Below, piece by piece: positions 34,507 to 42,508 of a stretch of DNA of 42,632 bases. The stretch covers positions 1-42,632 of the forward strand of contig NZ_VLNR01000059.1 in assembly GCF_007489275.1 (NCBI RefSeq), read 5' to 3'. This stretch comes from Aquimarina algiphila (GTDB lineage Bacteria; Bacteroidota; Bacteroidia; Flavobacteriales; Flavobacteriaceae). Made by a program: the position numbers and the translations under genes. Numbering within the stretch: the first letter of the stretch is position 1; each line of letters begins with the position of its first letter. The notes beneath the pieces are model-generated. The model was not told the DNA's origin. It did not search any database and saw only the letters and a list, made by a program, of their open reading frames with translations.

Positions 34507-34875
34507 TTATTTACCAAATATCATCTTTATAGCAACTAGCAATAATACTCCGCCAAAAATCTTTTTAAGCAATGCTTGATTTATAGAAATTGCAAGCTTA
34601 CTCCCCAAATATCCTCCTATGATAAATGTAACTGCAATAATTACGGCATATTTCCAATTTACAAATCCTTCCTGATAATAGTTATATGCAGCAAGTAAAG
34701 TTACAGGAACTGCCAACACAGCTAAACTGGTTCCCTGAGCTTGATGCTGAGAAAAATTCACCCATAAGATAAGAAGAGGAATCATAATTACACTCCCTCC
34801 TATACCCAAAGTGCCGCTAAAAAAACCTGCAAGTAATCCTATTAAGATTAGCGAAATAAGTACTGAAGTATTCAT
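34507..34875 (-). CDS. Half-size TauE/SafE family membrane protein
   Basis: A 122-residue membrane protein with four hydrophobic helices. It carries the TauE/SafE signatures AGFFSGTLGIGGSVIMIPLL (about 15-34) and GTSLAVLAVPVTLLA. Full-length family members have two such repeats and about 250 residues, so this half-size form probably works as a dimer. TauE/SafE proteins are putative exporters of sulfite or other organosulfur and carboxylate anions. The substrate is not visible here. A -7-like box lies 32 bases upstream. Confidence 0.85.
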   Translation of the reverse strand: MNTSVLISLILIGLLAGFFSGTLGIGGSVIMIPLLILWVNFSQHQAQGTSLAVLAVPVTLLAAYNYYQEGFVNWKYAVIIAVTFIIGGYLGSKLAISINQALLKKIFGGVLLLVAIKMIFGK

Positions 34876-34906
34876 ACTGCCTTTTTAAATAAGCAGCTAA
34901 CTTAGG

Positions 34907-34914
34907 CAAAAATA
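34907..34914 (-). promoter_or_regulatory. Candidate -7 box for the TauE/SafE gene
   Basis: On the minus strand TATTTTTG followed by CC fits TAnnTTTG and ends 32 bases before the start codon, in the 57-base gap after the transglycosylase gene. The -33 box is weak. Confidence 0.4.
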
Positions 34915-34932
34915 TTAAATCCACGAATAGTT

Positions 34933-35880
34933 TTATTGTCCTACTCCAGTTTTATAATACCCCTCTCTTGGAATTTTAATTAAATATTCTTTACCTGTTG
35001 TATTATTTAAATGTGCTTCTCTAAGCCATGGATTATGAAGCTTTAAAATTTTATAATTTATATCATACTGCTTAGCAAATTTATTAAAATCCGCAATTGG
35101 CTCGTCCACTAATACATTAAATGTAGGAATATGTGTATACAAATCATCGTTACTAAAATTAAAGCCGTATCGCTTTGGATTACTTAAAATCTCTTTAACT
35201 GCAACAATTCTAAAAACATATCTTCCAGTTTCTTGGCCTAATAACAAATCATAATATGAAGAAGCATTTTGCTTTACCAATTGTTTATTTATACCAGCTC
35301 TACCTGCATTGTAAGCAGCTGCAGCTAGTGTCCAAGATCCAAAACGTTCTTTAGCTTTTTTCAAGTATTTACAAGCCACAAGTGTAGATTTCTCTATATG
35401 ATAGCGTTCATCTATATTTTGATTTACCTCTAGACCATGTTCTTTTGCTGTTCCTTTCAATATTTGCCAAAAGCCAGTCGCTTTAGCGGGAGATACCGCT
35501 TGAGTAAGACTACTTTCTATAACTGCCAGATATTTAAAATCATCAGGGACACCTTGTTCTTTAAGTATAGGTTCTATAATAGGAAAATACTTATTTGCTC
35601 TTTTAAAAAGGAGCAAACCATTAGATTGCCAGTAGGTATTGACCAATAGCTCTCTATCCATTCTTTCTCTTATATCCGGATTCTCTATCGGCACAAGTTC
35701 ACCTGAGAAATTGAGATTATCTGGCATTGGGATAGCATAAACATTGTAATCATTTACCAGCTTTTCTTCGAGGACTTCCTGCGCAACCGGCTTTTCGGGT
35801 GCTTCTTGCGTAGCGTTAACTAAAATTCCAAATGTAAATAATACACCTAGAAGGACTAAAAATTTCTTAATCGTTTTCAT
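34933..35880 (-). CDS. Lytic murein transglycosylase (SLT domain)
   Basis: Periplasmic peptidoglycan-cleaving enzyme of 315 residues. I use the ATG at 35880, where MKTIKKFLVLLGVLFTFGI is a normal signal peptide. The longer frame to 35961 adds an atypical hydrophobic leader overlapping the next gene. The SLT domain covers about 105-230: the catalytic glutamate is E122 in AVIESSL, then SPAKATGFWQI and AAAAYNAGRAGI, all standard for MltD/Slt-type lysozyme folds. The C-terminal ~60 residues (YDINYKILKLHNPWLR, YLIKIP) look like a degenerate LysM module. Its role is cell-wall turnover. Confidence 0.9.
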   Translation of the reverse strand: MKTIKKFLVLLGVLFTFGILVNATQEAPEKPVAQEVLEEKLVNDYNVYAIPMPDNLNFSGELVPIENPDIRERMDRELLVNTYWQSNGLLLFKRANKYFPIIEPILKEQGVPDDFKYLAVIESSLTQAVSPAKATGFWQILKGTAKEHGLEVNQNIDERYHIEKSTLVACKYLKKAKERFGSWTLAAAAYNAGRAGINKQLVKQNASSYYDLLLGQETGRYVFRIVAVKEILSNPKRYGFNFSNDDLYTHIPTFNVLVDEPIADFNKFAKQYDINYKILKLHNPWLREAHLNNTTGKEYLIKIPREGYYKTGVGQ

Positions 35881-35944
35881 TACTTCAGTAGATTTTATTG
35901 GGGAATAAAATTTTAATTTATACAATATAACATAAAAACTTAGA

Positions 35945-36616
35945 CTAATGCAAGTTATCATTGATAATTTCGGGTAGATGTTTATTAAACCATCTTGCCC
36001 TATTCACAATCATTACATGAGTTCCTTTATCTACAGTTATGCAGTTTTCTATATTTGTAATAGGAAAAACAATATCTTTATCCCCATGAATATGAATTAA
36101 TCCTTCTATAGTTTCTTCCTGGTCCCAACACACCATTTTTTCAATAGCCCAATCCAAATACTCTTTATCACTTACTGATAAATATTTTTGATACATTGCC
36201 GCTCTTTTTTTTGCAAAATCACCAAAAGCCAATTTTTCCCAATCATCAATTTTTGAAACCAAGCTTGTGGGTAATAACTTATACACTTTTGTTTTTCTTG
36301 CAAGCTTCATTCGCTTTGGTAACTCAAACTTATTCTTTACACTAGAAACAATAATTAGTTTTTCTACCTCTAAATATTTACTCATTTCCTGAACAATAAT
36401 ACCTCCAAAAGAAACTCCAATTAAAACACATTTTTTATGCTCTACATCATCACACATTCGTTTTGCATAATCTTCGATCGATTCTTCTTTGAAAGGAATT
36501 TTCCAAGGAAGCATTTTAGTTACAAATTTATCTTCTGGTAACTTGATATATTCAAAAATAGAGACATCCGCGGCCAACCCCGGAACGAAATAAACATAGC
36601 TAACTTCCTGCGACAT
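35945..36616 (-). CDS. Alpha/beta hydrolase
   Basis: A 223-residue alpha/beta-hydrolase-fold protein. I start it at ATG 36616 (MSQEVSYVYFVPGLAAD), which places the first beta strand and the oxyanion-hole VPGLAA right at the N-terminus. A 20-residue longer frame has no matching features. The nucleophile elbow is GVSFGG with S69. The acid is probably the Asp of HGDKDIVFP and the base the His of KGTHVMI, both near the C-terminus, so the triad is complete. The substrate is unknown. A -7-like box on the minus strand (36674-36681) overlaps a plus-strand promoter. Confidence 0.85.
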   Translation of the reverse strand: MSQEVSYVYFVPGLAADVSIFEYIKLPEDKFVTKMLPWKIPFKEESIEDYAKRMCDDVEHKKCVLIGVSFGGIIVQEMSKYLEVEKLIIVSSVKNKFELPKRMKLARKTKVYKLLPTSLVSKIDDWEKLAFGDFAKKRAAMYQKYLSVSDKEYLDWAIEKMVCWDQEETIEGLIHIHGDKDIVFPITNIENCITVDKGTHVMIVNRARWFNKHLPEIINDNLH

Positions 36617-36660
36617 AGGTATTTTAACAGTGAGGGTTAAGTTTAAAACTCTAATTTTCT

Positions 36661-36668
36661 TATCTTTG
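36661..36668 (+). promoter_or_regulatory. Plus-strand -7 box with long leader
   Basis: TATCTTTG followed by CA is a textbook TAnnTTTG box. It would start transcription near 36675, about 235 bases before the GNAT-like gene at 36909. Seventeen bases after the predicted start is an ATG that opens a 12-codon reading frame (36692-36730). The rest of 36731-36908 is AT-rich with no gene. Confidence 0.5.
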
Positions 36669-36673
36669 CATCT

Positions 36674-36681
36674 CAAAATTA
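36674..36681 (-). promoter_or_regulatory. Candidate -7 box for the alpha/beta hydrolase
   Basis: On the minus strand TAATTTTG fits TAnnTTTG and lies 58 bases before the hydrolase start. It almost touches the plus-strand box at 36661-36668, so the two promoters would compete. Confidence 0.35.
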
Positions 36682-36908
36682 TAGTTTTCCCATGTTAGAA
36701 AAAAGGAAACACTATGTTAAATTTTTATAAAAGTAAATTTTGAACTAACAAATCTTAGTTAGGAAAAGTAAAATTGAATCTTTTTTTTGATAGTCAATCA
36801 TTGTCATTTAGATCCTAAAATACTTACTTCCTCAAAGATTATATTTTAATAGCAAGGCATAAGACCTTGGTATATGCTTGATTATACATCTCATAATTAA
36901 AAAAAACT

Positions 36909-37220
36909 ATGGAGAACATGAGTGCTGTTGAATTAGAAATCATTGACAATGAATTTCTAAGACAATTCGAAACTACAATTGAAGATCAAAAAGCAAAGAT
37001 CGAGTACGCTCAACAGGAAAGAAAAATTTTCCTAACTAAACTTGTAATGAGTGAGGAACACCTTGAAAAAGGACATGGAGAAGATTTTATTGTTGCTGTA
37101 TTTAACGTTATTCAGGAACGCAACATTAGATTAGTACCTACAAGTCCGATTATCGCTAAATTTATGCGTAAAAACCGAAGGAAATACAAAGATTTACTTC
37201 CAGTAGGAATAAATATATAG
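36909..37220 (+). CDS. Small GNAT-like acetyltransferase (YjdJ/CG type)
   Basis: A 103-residue protein. The middle and end (KIEYAQQERKIFLTKLVMS, then LEKGHGEDFIVAVFNVIQERNIRLVPTSPIIAKFM, shortened) follow the pattern of the compact GNAT domain (Acetyltransf_CG). In that pattern a beta strand pair precedes a G-x-G turn binding acetyl-CoA, and an xVPxSPxIxxFI strand ends it. Here the G-x-G turn is GHG. It ends just before a bidirectional terminator shared with mtaB. The acceptor is unknown; members of this small family are poorly characterised. Confidence 0.75.
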   Translation: MENMSAVELEIIDNEFLRQFETTIEDQKAKIEYAQQERKIFLTKLVMSEEHLEKGHGEDFIVAVFNVIQERNIRLVPTSPIIAKFMRKNRRKYKDLLPVGINI

Positions 37221-37241
37221 TCTCTATTTCGTCCAAAAAAT

Positions 37242-37273
37242 AAAAAAAATCTGCTTGAGAGCAGATTTTTTTT
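37242..37273. terminator. Bidirectional intrinsic terminator
   Basis: Stem AAAAAATCTGCT / AGCAGATTTTTT with a four-base loop and T runs on both strands. It separates the convergent GNAT-like gene (stop 37220) and mtaB (stop 37300). Confidence 0.9.
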
Positions 37274-37299
37274 ATTTTCAAATATTTACAATGTTACTC

Positions 37300-38610
37300 T
37301 TAAACAAAATCAAATCTCACCATCCCGTCTTCATCAATATCTTTCAGTAGCACATCGTGCATGGTGTTAACGTATGATGGATTCCATGGCATTTTCACCT
37401 TCACATAATTCTCTGTAAACCCATGAATATATCCTTCTTTGTTCTCTGACTCAAACAAAACTGTTCTTTCTGTTCCCAACTGGCTTTCGTAAAACGCTCT
37501 TCTTTTTTTAGCTGATAATCCTCGTAACATTTTACTTCTCTTCTTACGCACATTTTGAGGAACAGCATCATCTAATTTTGCTGCAACCGTATTATCTCTC
37601 TCAGAATATGTAAATACATGTAGATATGATATATCTAATTGAGATAAGAAATTATAAGTATCCAAAAAGTGATCATCGGTTTCTCCCGGGAAACCAACAA
37701 TAACATCAACACCAATACAGGCATGAGGCATCACTTCTTTAATTTTTATCACTCTATCCACATACAGATTCGTAAGATATCTTCTACGCATCAATTTTAA
37801 GATCTCATCATTACCTGACTGTAAAGGAATATGAAAATGCGGAACGAAAGTTCTTGATTTTGCAACAAAATCAATAGTTTCATTCTTAAGTAAATTTGGT
37901 TCTATAGATGAAATTCGCAATCTTTCTATACCATCTACCTGATCAAGAGCTGTTACCAACTCATAAAATGTATGCTCATGCTTTTTATTGCCAAACTCTC
38001 CTTTACCATAGTCTCCAATATTAACTCCGGTAAGCACAATTTCTTTGATTCCTTTTTCCGAAATTTCTTTAGCGTTTTTTAATACATTATCTAATGTATC
38101 ACTTCTTGAAATCCCTCTTGCCAAAGGTATTGTACAATAGGTACATTTATAATCACAGCCATCTTGTACTTTTAAAAATGCACGAGTTCGATCTCCTATA
38201 GAATAACTACCCACATAAAAATCTGCTTCTTCAATCTCACAAGAATGCACTTCTCCAAATTCATTTTTAGAAAGATCATTGATATAATCTGTAATCTTAA
38301 ATTTCTCTGTAGCTCCTAAAACCAAATCCACTCCGTCAACCTCTACAAGTTCTTCAGGTTTTAATTGTGCATAACAACCCACTGCGGCAACAAAAGCATC
38401 TGGATTTACTTTTTGAGCCTGTTTTACTATAGTTTTGAATCTTTTATCTGCATTTTCTGTAACAGAACATGTATTAATAACATAAATATCTGCATTTTCA
38501 GAAAAATCCACACGATCAAAACCTTCATCAACAAAATTTCTTGCGATCGTGGAGGTTTCAGAAAAATTCAGTTTACAACCTAATGTATAAAAAGCTACTT
38601 TTTTTCTCAT
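37300..38610 (-). CDS. mtaB: tRNA t6A37 methylthiotransferase MtaB
   Basis: Radical SAM methylthiotransferase (436 residues) that adds a methylthio group to t6A at tRNA position 37. The N-terminal MTTase domain has its three iron-sulfur cysteines, C12, C48 and C79. The radical SAM triad is C152, C156, C159 (CDYKCTYC) followed by PLARG. The C-terminal TRAM domain (about 370-436) holds TVLFE and YVKVKMPW. The opening KVAFYTLGCKLN and the CDYKCTYC-TIPLARG context fit MtaB rather than RimO or MiaB. A good promoter lies 100 bases upstream, and a hairpin repeat sits in the leader. Confidence 0.94.
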   Translation of the reverse strand: MRKKVAFYTLGCKLNFSETSTIARNFVDEGFDRVDFSENADIYVINTCSVTENADKRFKTIVKQAQKVNPDAFVAAVGCYAQLKPEELVEVDGVDLVLGATEKFKITDYINDLSKNEFGEVHSCEIEEADFYVGSYSIGDRTRAFLKVQDGCDYKCTYCTIPLARGISRSDTLDNVLKNAKEISEKGIKEIVLTGVNIGDYGKGEFGNKKHEHTFYELVTALDQVDGIERLRISSIEPNLLKNETIDFVAKSRTFVPHFHIPLQSGNDEILKLMRRRYLTNLYVDRVIKIKEVMPHACIGVDVIVGFPGETDDHFLDTYNFLSQLDISYLHVFTYSERDNTVAAKLDDAVPQNVRKKRSKMLRGLSAKKRRAFYESQLGTERTVLFESENKEGYIHGFTENYVKVKMPWNPSYVNTMHDVLLKDIDEDGMVRFDFV

Positions 38611-38621
38611 AAAATATAAGT

Positions 38622-38647
38622 GTCATTTCCGCAAAGGCGAAAATCTC
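38622..38647. repeat. Hairpin repeat unit 1 (GTC-stem-loop-stem-C)
   Basis: GTC, arm ATTTCCGC (38625-38632), loop aaag, arm GCGAAAAT (38637-38644, one mismatch), then CTC. It shares its frame with the units near 40.4 and 41.9 kb. It lies in the predicted leader of mtaB, between promoter and start codon. Confidence 0.55.
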
Positions 38648-38710
38648 TTTATATTTACCCTTAACTATACTCAAAAACATTGAGTCGTTCTAGGATATTT
38701 TTTTAGGGTG

Positions 38711-38741
38711 CAAATATACCAACAATAATTCGTTTACTAAA
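38711..38741 (-). promoter_or_regulatory. mtaB promoter
   Basis: On the minus strand TATATTTG (38711-38718) followed by CACC is a strong -7 box. TTTA at 38738-38741 stands 19 bases upstream as a near-consensus -33 box. The promoter abuts the TTG start of the divergent lipoprotein gene at 38743. Confidence 0.55.
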
Positions 38742-38742
38742 A

Positions 38743-40374
38743 TTGAAAATAGCACACAACAAATCCATAATTCACTACTTAACAACACTTTACTCTTTAC
38801 TTGTATTATTATCTTGTAAGGAATCCTCTCACGAAAACAGAGATCATTTAGTATTTCGCTATAATCAATATGAAAATGTTAGTTCATTAGACCCTACATT
38901 TGCCAGGGACATTGCCAATATCTGGTCTACAAATCAATTATTTAATAGTCTGGTACAGCTTGATGACTCTCTTCATATCAAACCTGACATTGCTAAAAGA
39001 TGGGAGATTTCAGAAAATATGTTGAATTACACTTTTATCCTTAGAAATGATGTAAAATTTCATAAGCACGAGCAATTTAAAACCAAAGACAGTACCAGAG
39101 TGGTAACCGCGAAGGATTTTGTGTATAGTTTTAACAGGTTAATTGATCCCAAAGTAGCATCTCCAGGAAACTGGGTTTTAAAAAATGTGCAGAAATACAC
39201 TGCTATCAATGACACTATTTTTGAAATTAAATTGAAGAAACCTTTTCCTGCTTTTTTAGGACTAATGAGCATGCGATATTGTTCTGTTGTTCCAAAAGAA
39301 ATTGTAGAATTTTATGGCAACCAATTTAGATCCAATCCAATAGGTACAGGTCCATTTAAGTTTAAATTATGGGAAGAGAATGTAAAATTAGTACTTCGTA
39401 AAAACGAATTATATTTTGAAAAGGATGAGAAAGGAGAACAACTCCCCTACCTCGAAGCTGTAGCTATTACTTTTTTACCTGAAAAACAAAGTGAATTTCT
39501 TCAATTTGCAAAAGGGAATATTGACTTTCTTAACAGCCTTGATGCATCTTACAAAGACGAACTACTTACCCCTACAGGAAAGCTAAGAGAACGTTACAAA
39601 GATCGTATTCATATTTCTAAAGGCCCTTATCTAAATTCTGAATATCTAGGATTTTATCTAGATGGAGATAGTCAGGAAGTACAATCTGTATTGATCAGGA
39701 AAGCTATTAATTATGGTTTTGATAGAAAAAAAATGATAACGTATCTGAAAAATGGTATCGGAACTCCCGCAATTAATGGTTTTATTCCTAAAGGAATTCC
39801 TGGTTTTAGTAATAGTAAAGGATTTGAATATAATCCAGAGAAAGCTCGTAAACTTGTCGAGACTTACATCAAACAAACAGGAGATACAGATCCCGTTATC
39901 AGGATTGCGACCGACTCAAATTATCAAAGTATTTGTGAATTTATACAACGAGAGCTTCAAAAAATAGGGCTTACCATTATAGTAGATGTTATGCCTTCTT
40001 CCACAATACGTCAAAAGAAATGGGCAGGAAAACTAGATACATTTAGAGCAAGTTGGATCGCAGACTATCCTGATGCAGAAAATTTCCTTTCTCCTTATTA
40101 CAGCAAAAACCATACTCCAAATGGTCCAAACTATACTCACTTTAAAAATGAGACCTTTGATAGACTATATGAAGAAAGTTTCTTGATCACCGACACCAAA
40201 GTACGAGAGCAACATTATGCAAAAATGGACTCTATAATAATCGCCCACGCTCCTATTGTTCCTTTATATTATGACCAAGTCACACATTTTATACAGAAAA
40301 ATGTGAAAGGCATGACTACAAATCCACAAAATTTTCTGGTCTTAAAACGAGTTTGGAAAGAGAAAAAGAAGTAA
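38743..40374 (+). CDS. Peptide/nickel-type ABC transporter substrate-binding lipoprotein (SBP_bac_5)
   Basis: Extracytoplasmic solute-binding protein of 543 residues. The signal peptide ends in LLSC with lipid-modified C25. Family 5 blocks include SLDPTFARD (about 48-56), DIAKRWEIS, RNDVKFHKH, SNPIGTGPFKF and the AINYGFDRKKM region. The C-terminal YPDAENFLSPYYS segment is typical of DppA/OppA-like proteins. The start is TTG: an in-frame stop lies 12 codons upstream and no ATG or GTG gives the signal peptide. No permease or ATPase gene is next to it, so it is an orphan binding protein here. The likely ligand is an oligopeptide, inferred from family only. Confidence 0.88.
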   Translation: MKIAHNKSIIHYLTTLYSLLVLLSCKESSHENRDHLVFRYNQYENVSSLDPTFARDIANIWSTNQLFNSLVQLDDSLHIKPDIAKRWEISENMLNYTFILRNDVKFHKHEQFKTKDSTRVVTAKDFVYSFNRLIDPKVASPGNWVLKNVQKYTAINDTIFEIKLKKPFPAFLGLMSMRYCSVVPKEIVEFYGNQFRSNPIGTGPFKFKLWEENVKLVLRKNELYFEKDEKGEQLPYLEAVAITFLPEKQSEFLQFAKGNIDFLNSLDASYKDELLTPTGKLRERYKDRIHISKGPYLNSEYLGFYLDGDSQEVQSVLIRKAINYGFDRKKMITYLKNGIGTPAINGFIPKGIPGFSNSKGFEYNPEKARKLVETYIKQTGDTDPVIRIATDSNYQSICEFIQRELQKIGLTIIVDVMPSSTIRQKKWAGKLDTFRASWIADYPDAENFLSPYYSKNHTPNGPNYTHFKNETFDRLYEESFLITDTKVREQHYAKMDSIIIAHAPIVPLYYDQVTHFIQKNVKGMTTNPQNFLVLKRVWKEKKK

Positions 40375-40418
40375 GATAATTCGATAGCAATTTACAGAAC
40401 AAAGAAATGAGTTAATTT

Positions 40419-40492
40419 GTCATTCCGTTGAAGAACGGAATCTATTAAACAACAACGACATAAAATGGATCCCAGCCTACGCTGGGATGACA
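40419..40492. repeat. Hairpin repeat pair (units 2 and 3, inverted)
   Basis: Unit 2: GTC then arms ATTCCGTT / AACGGAAT around gaag (40422-40441). Unit 3, in the opposite sense: arms ATCCCAGC / GCTGGGAT around ctac (40469-40488), then GAC. The pair forms a 74-base element whose ends, TGTCAT and ATGACA, are inverted. Both stems are perfect over eight bases though their sequences differ. It sits between the convergent lipoprotein and GlmU-like genes and may also end transcription. Nothing else is seen in 40375-40567. Confidence 0.65.
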
Positions 40493-40567
40493 CAATAGTA
40501 AACATCCATCTCTACAAAATCTACTTATTTAGCGTGATAATTGTTGTACTATACAAACACATGAGAA

Positions 40568-41749
40568 CTATTTTTCATAACTCTTTCGCCATATCTTTGT
40601 TTCTTCAAAAATATGTTCTAGAATTTTCTCATCCTGCTCGGTAAATTCTATATTGCGCCTTGACATCACTACTTTAGCTACTTCAAAAGCTTTTTTAGTG
40701 AGATAAGTTGTAAAGCCTCCACTTCCTCCCCAACTATAACTCGGCACAAAATTACGAGGAAATCCAGTTCCAAAAATATTAGCATTCACTCCAACCACAG
40801 TACCAGTATTAAACATCGTATTAATTCCACATTTAGAATGATCTCCCATCATTAATCCACAAAACTGTAATCCTGTTTTCGCAAAACTCTCTGTCTCATA
40901 ACTCCAAAGTCTTACTGGTGCATAATTATTCTTCAGATTAGATGTATTAGTATCTGCTCCTAGATTACACCACTCCCCTAACACTGAGTTTCCTAAAAAA
41001 CCATCATGCCCTTTATTAGAACAACCAAAGATCACAGAATTATTTACTTCTCCGCCAACCTTAGAATAAGGACCAACGGTTGTACCCCCATAAATCTTTG
41101 CTCCCATCTTAATCACTGCTTGATCACAAAGTGCAAAAGGCCCTCTGATCAGACTACCCTCCATGATTTCTGCATCTTTTCCGATATAAATCGAACCTTT
41201 ACTCGCGTTAAGGCTTGCAAATTCTACAACTGCTCCTTCTTCAATAAAAATATGTTCTGGTGCAATGACATTATTGCTGCTGGGAATAGGCTGACTTTCT
41301 CTGTCTTTCGTTAATAATTTAAAATCTTCTTTGATCGCTTGTTCATTCTTAGAAAAAATATCCCAGGTATGCTGTACAGTAAAAATCTCTGCATCATAAT
41401 GAGTAATCTCATAGTCATCAAAATCGACCTCTTGATCTTCTTCTACGTAAAAGGCAATGGGTTCTTCGTTATAAAAAATAGCCTGTTTAGGCTGTAAACC
41501 TTGTATAGCCACTACCAGGTTTTCTGATGGAAGATAAGAGGCATTGATCATTATATTCTCTTCTAACTCTACCATAGGGTATTTTTCGTTTAGATACTCT
41601 TCTGTAACTGTAGACGTAGTATACCCTAAATATTTCTCCCATTTTTCTCGAATAGTGAGTATCCCAATTCGAATCTCGGCCACAGGGCGTGTATAGGTAA
41701 ATGGTAGTAATGCATTGCGTGAAGCACCATCAAAAAGAATATAATTCAT
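40568..41749 (-). CDS. GlmU-like sugar-nucleotide pyrophosphorylase/acetyltransferase of Bacteroidota type
   Basis: A 393-residue two-part protein. The N-terminal half starts MNYILFDGASRNALLPFTY, then RPVAEIRIGILTIREKW, the signature of the Bacteroidota GlmU-like family (pattern LPFTxTRPVAxIRxGxLTIxEKW). The C-terminal half (about 175-350) is a left-handed beta-helix of hexapeptide repeats (IYIGKDAEIMEG, IKMGAKIYGGTTVG, INTMFNTGTVVGVNANIFG) as in acyltransferases. It is thought to make UDP-N-acetylglucosamine in place of, or beside, canonical GlmU. The N-terminal part lacks the classical GxGTRM loop. A -7 box lies 38 bases upstream. Confidence 0.85.
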   Translation of the reverse strand: MNYILFDGASRNALLPFTYTRPVAEIRIGILTIREKWEKYLGYTTSTVTEEYLNEKYPMVELEENIMINASYLPSENLVVAIQGLQPKQAIFYNEEPIAFYVEEDQEVDFDDYEITHYDAEIFTVQHTWDIFSKNEQAIKEDFKLLTKDRESQPIPSSNNVIAPEHIFIEEGAVVEFASLNASKGSIYIGKDAEIMEGSLIRGPFALCDQAVIKMGAKIYGGTTVGPYSKVGGEVNNSVIFGCSNKGHDGFLGNSVLGEWCNLGADTNTSNLKNNYAPVRLWSYETESFAKTGLQFCGLMMGDHSKCGINTMFNTGTVVGVNANIFGTGFPRNFVPSYSWGGSGGFTTYLTKKAFEVAKVVMSRRNIEFTEQDEKILEHIFEETKIWRKSYEK

Positions 41750-41786
41750 GATTTGATTTCAAAAAAATTAATACGTTGAACTGGTG

Positions 41787-41794
41787 CAAAAATA
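41787..41794 (-). promoter_or_regulatory. -7 box of the GlmU-like gene
   Basis: On the minus strand TATTTTTG followed by CACC fits TAnnTTTG and lies 38 bases before the start codon. The -33 region is only T-rich. Confidence 0.45.
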
Positions 41795-41883
41795 AAGACG
41801 TTCATGATAAAAATCATGCTGTTTAGCTAATTTATTTGTAAAATAAAAAATATCAAATGTTCATAGTTCATCATAGTATGTAT

Positions 41884-41909
41884 GTCATCCTGAACTTGAT
41901 TCAGGATCC
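41884..41909. repeat. Hairpin repeat unit 4
   Basis: GTC, arm ATCCTGAA (41887-41894), loop cttga, arm TTCAGGAT (41900-41907), then CC. The stem is perfect. A degenerate relative, CTTCAA-cttga-TTGAAG, follows at 41995-42011 with the same loop. Confidence 0.6.
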
Positions 41910-42049
41910 AATTTACGAGAAAGTTGTCAAATTGAATGATTTTTCACAACAACCTCTCTACCCACTCGACACGACAGACGAAAAATTAGCCTTCCTTCAA
42001 CTTGATTGAAGCTGTCAAAATTAGGCTTTCTATTAAAAATTCACTTGTC

Positions 42050-42094
42050 TTCGATAGTTCTGCTGAGCCTGTATATATAAAATTTTCTATCGAA
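42050..42094. repeat. Inverted repeat TTCGATAG / CTATCGAA
   Basis: Eight-base perfect arms at 42050-42057 and 42087-42094, 29 bases apart, in the gene-free stretch 41817-42462. I see no coding region in that stretch on either strand, only repeats. Confidence 0.4.
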
Positions 42095-42233
42095 AATCAC
42101 TACCATTGACGGATTTTATATAATACTGTTTTTCAAAGTGATATAATGAATTAAAATTTCATCTAATTCACTTTGATTGAGCATCTTTTCTTTTTTTCAT
42201 CGCCAAAAAAAGAAATAAAAAAGTCTAGGCTTA

Positions 42234-42355
42234 CAAAAAGAACTTAACAAAATTCTACGCCACCCCCAACCACGGATGAAAAAAACTCGCTATCGCTCAA
42301 ACAGTTTTTCATCCCCAAGCCCTCGCTGCTGCCTTGATTTTCAAAGTTCTTTTTG
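42234..42355. repeat. Nested inverted repeat element
   Basis: The outer arms CAAAAAGAACTT (42234-42245) and AAGTTCTTTTTG (42344-42355) are perfect reverse complements 98 bases apart. Inside them GGATGAAAAA (42274-42283) and TTTTTCATCC (42305-42314) form a second perfect stem. The outer flanks CTAGGCTTA and ATAGGCCATAG continue the symmetry imperfectly. No reading frame fits the element. It looks like a structured repeat or MITE-like element. Confidence 0.55.
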
Positions 42356-42462
42356 ATAGGCCATAGCAAGCTTATTACGTCAAATCTATATGCTGGATAA
42401 AATTTTTATTGGATATCTCTGACTGACGTGAATTTTATTGCAGCCAACTTTTTTATTCAAAA

Positions 42463-42490
42463 AAAAGCCTTTCCGAATGGAAAGGCTTTT
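42463..42490. terminator. Bidirectional intrinsic terminator
   Basis: Perfect 12-bp stem AAAAGCCTTTCC / GGAAAGGCTTTT with loop gaat. No gene ends beside it in this window on either strand. It may shield the insertion sequence, or its former partner gene was lost. Confidence 0.75.
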
Positions 42491-42508
42491 GAATATGATA
42501 TAATGTCT

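Noticed and set aside
41760..42460. CRISPR array or tandem repeats
   Set aside because: Repeats are single hairpin units with irregular spacing; there is no constant repeat alternating with spacers.
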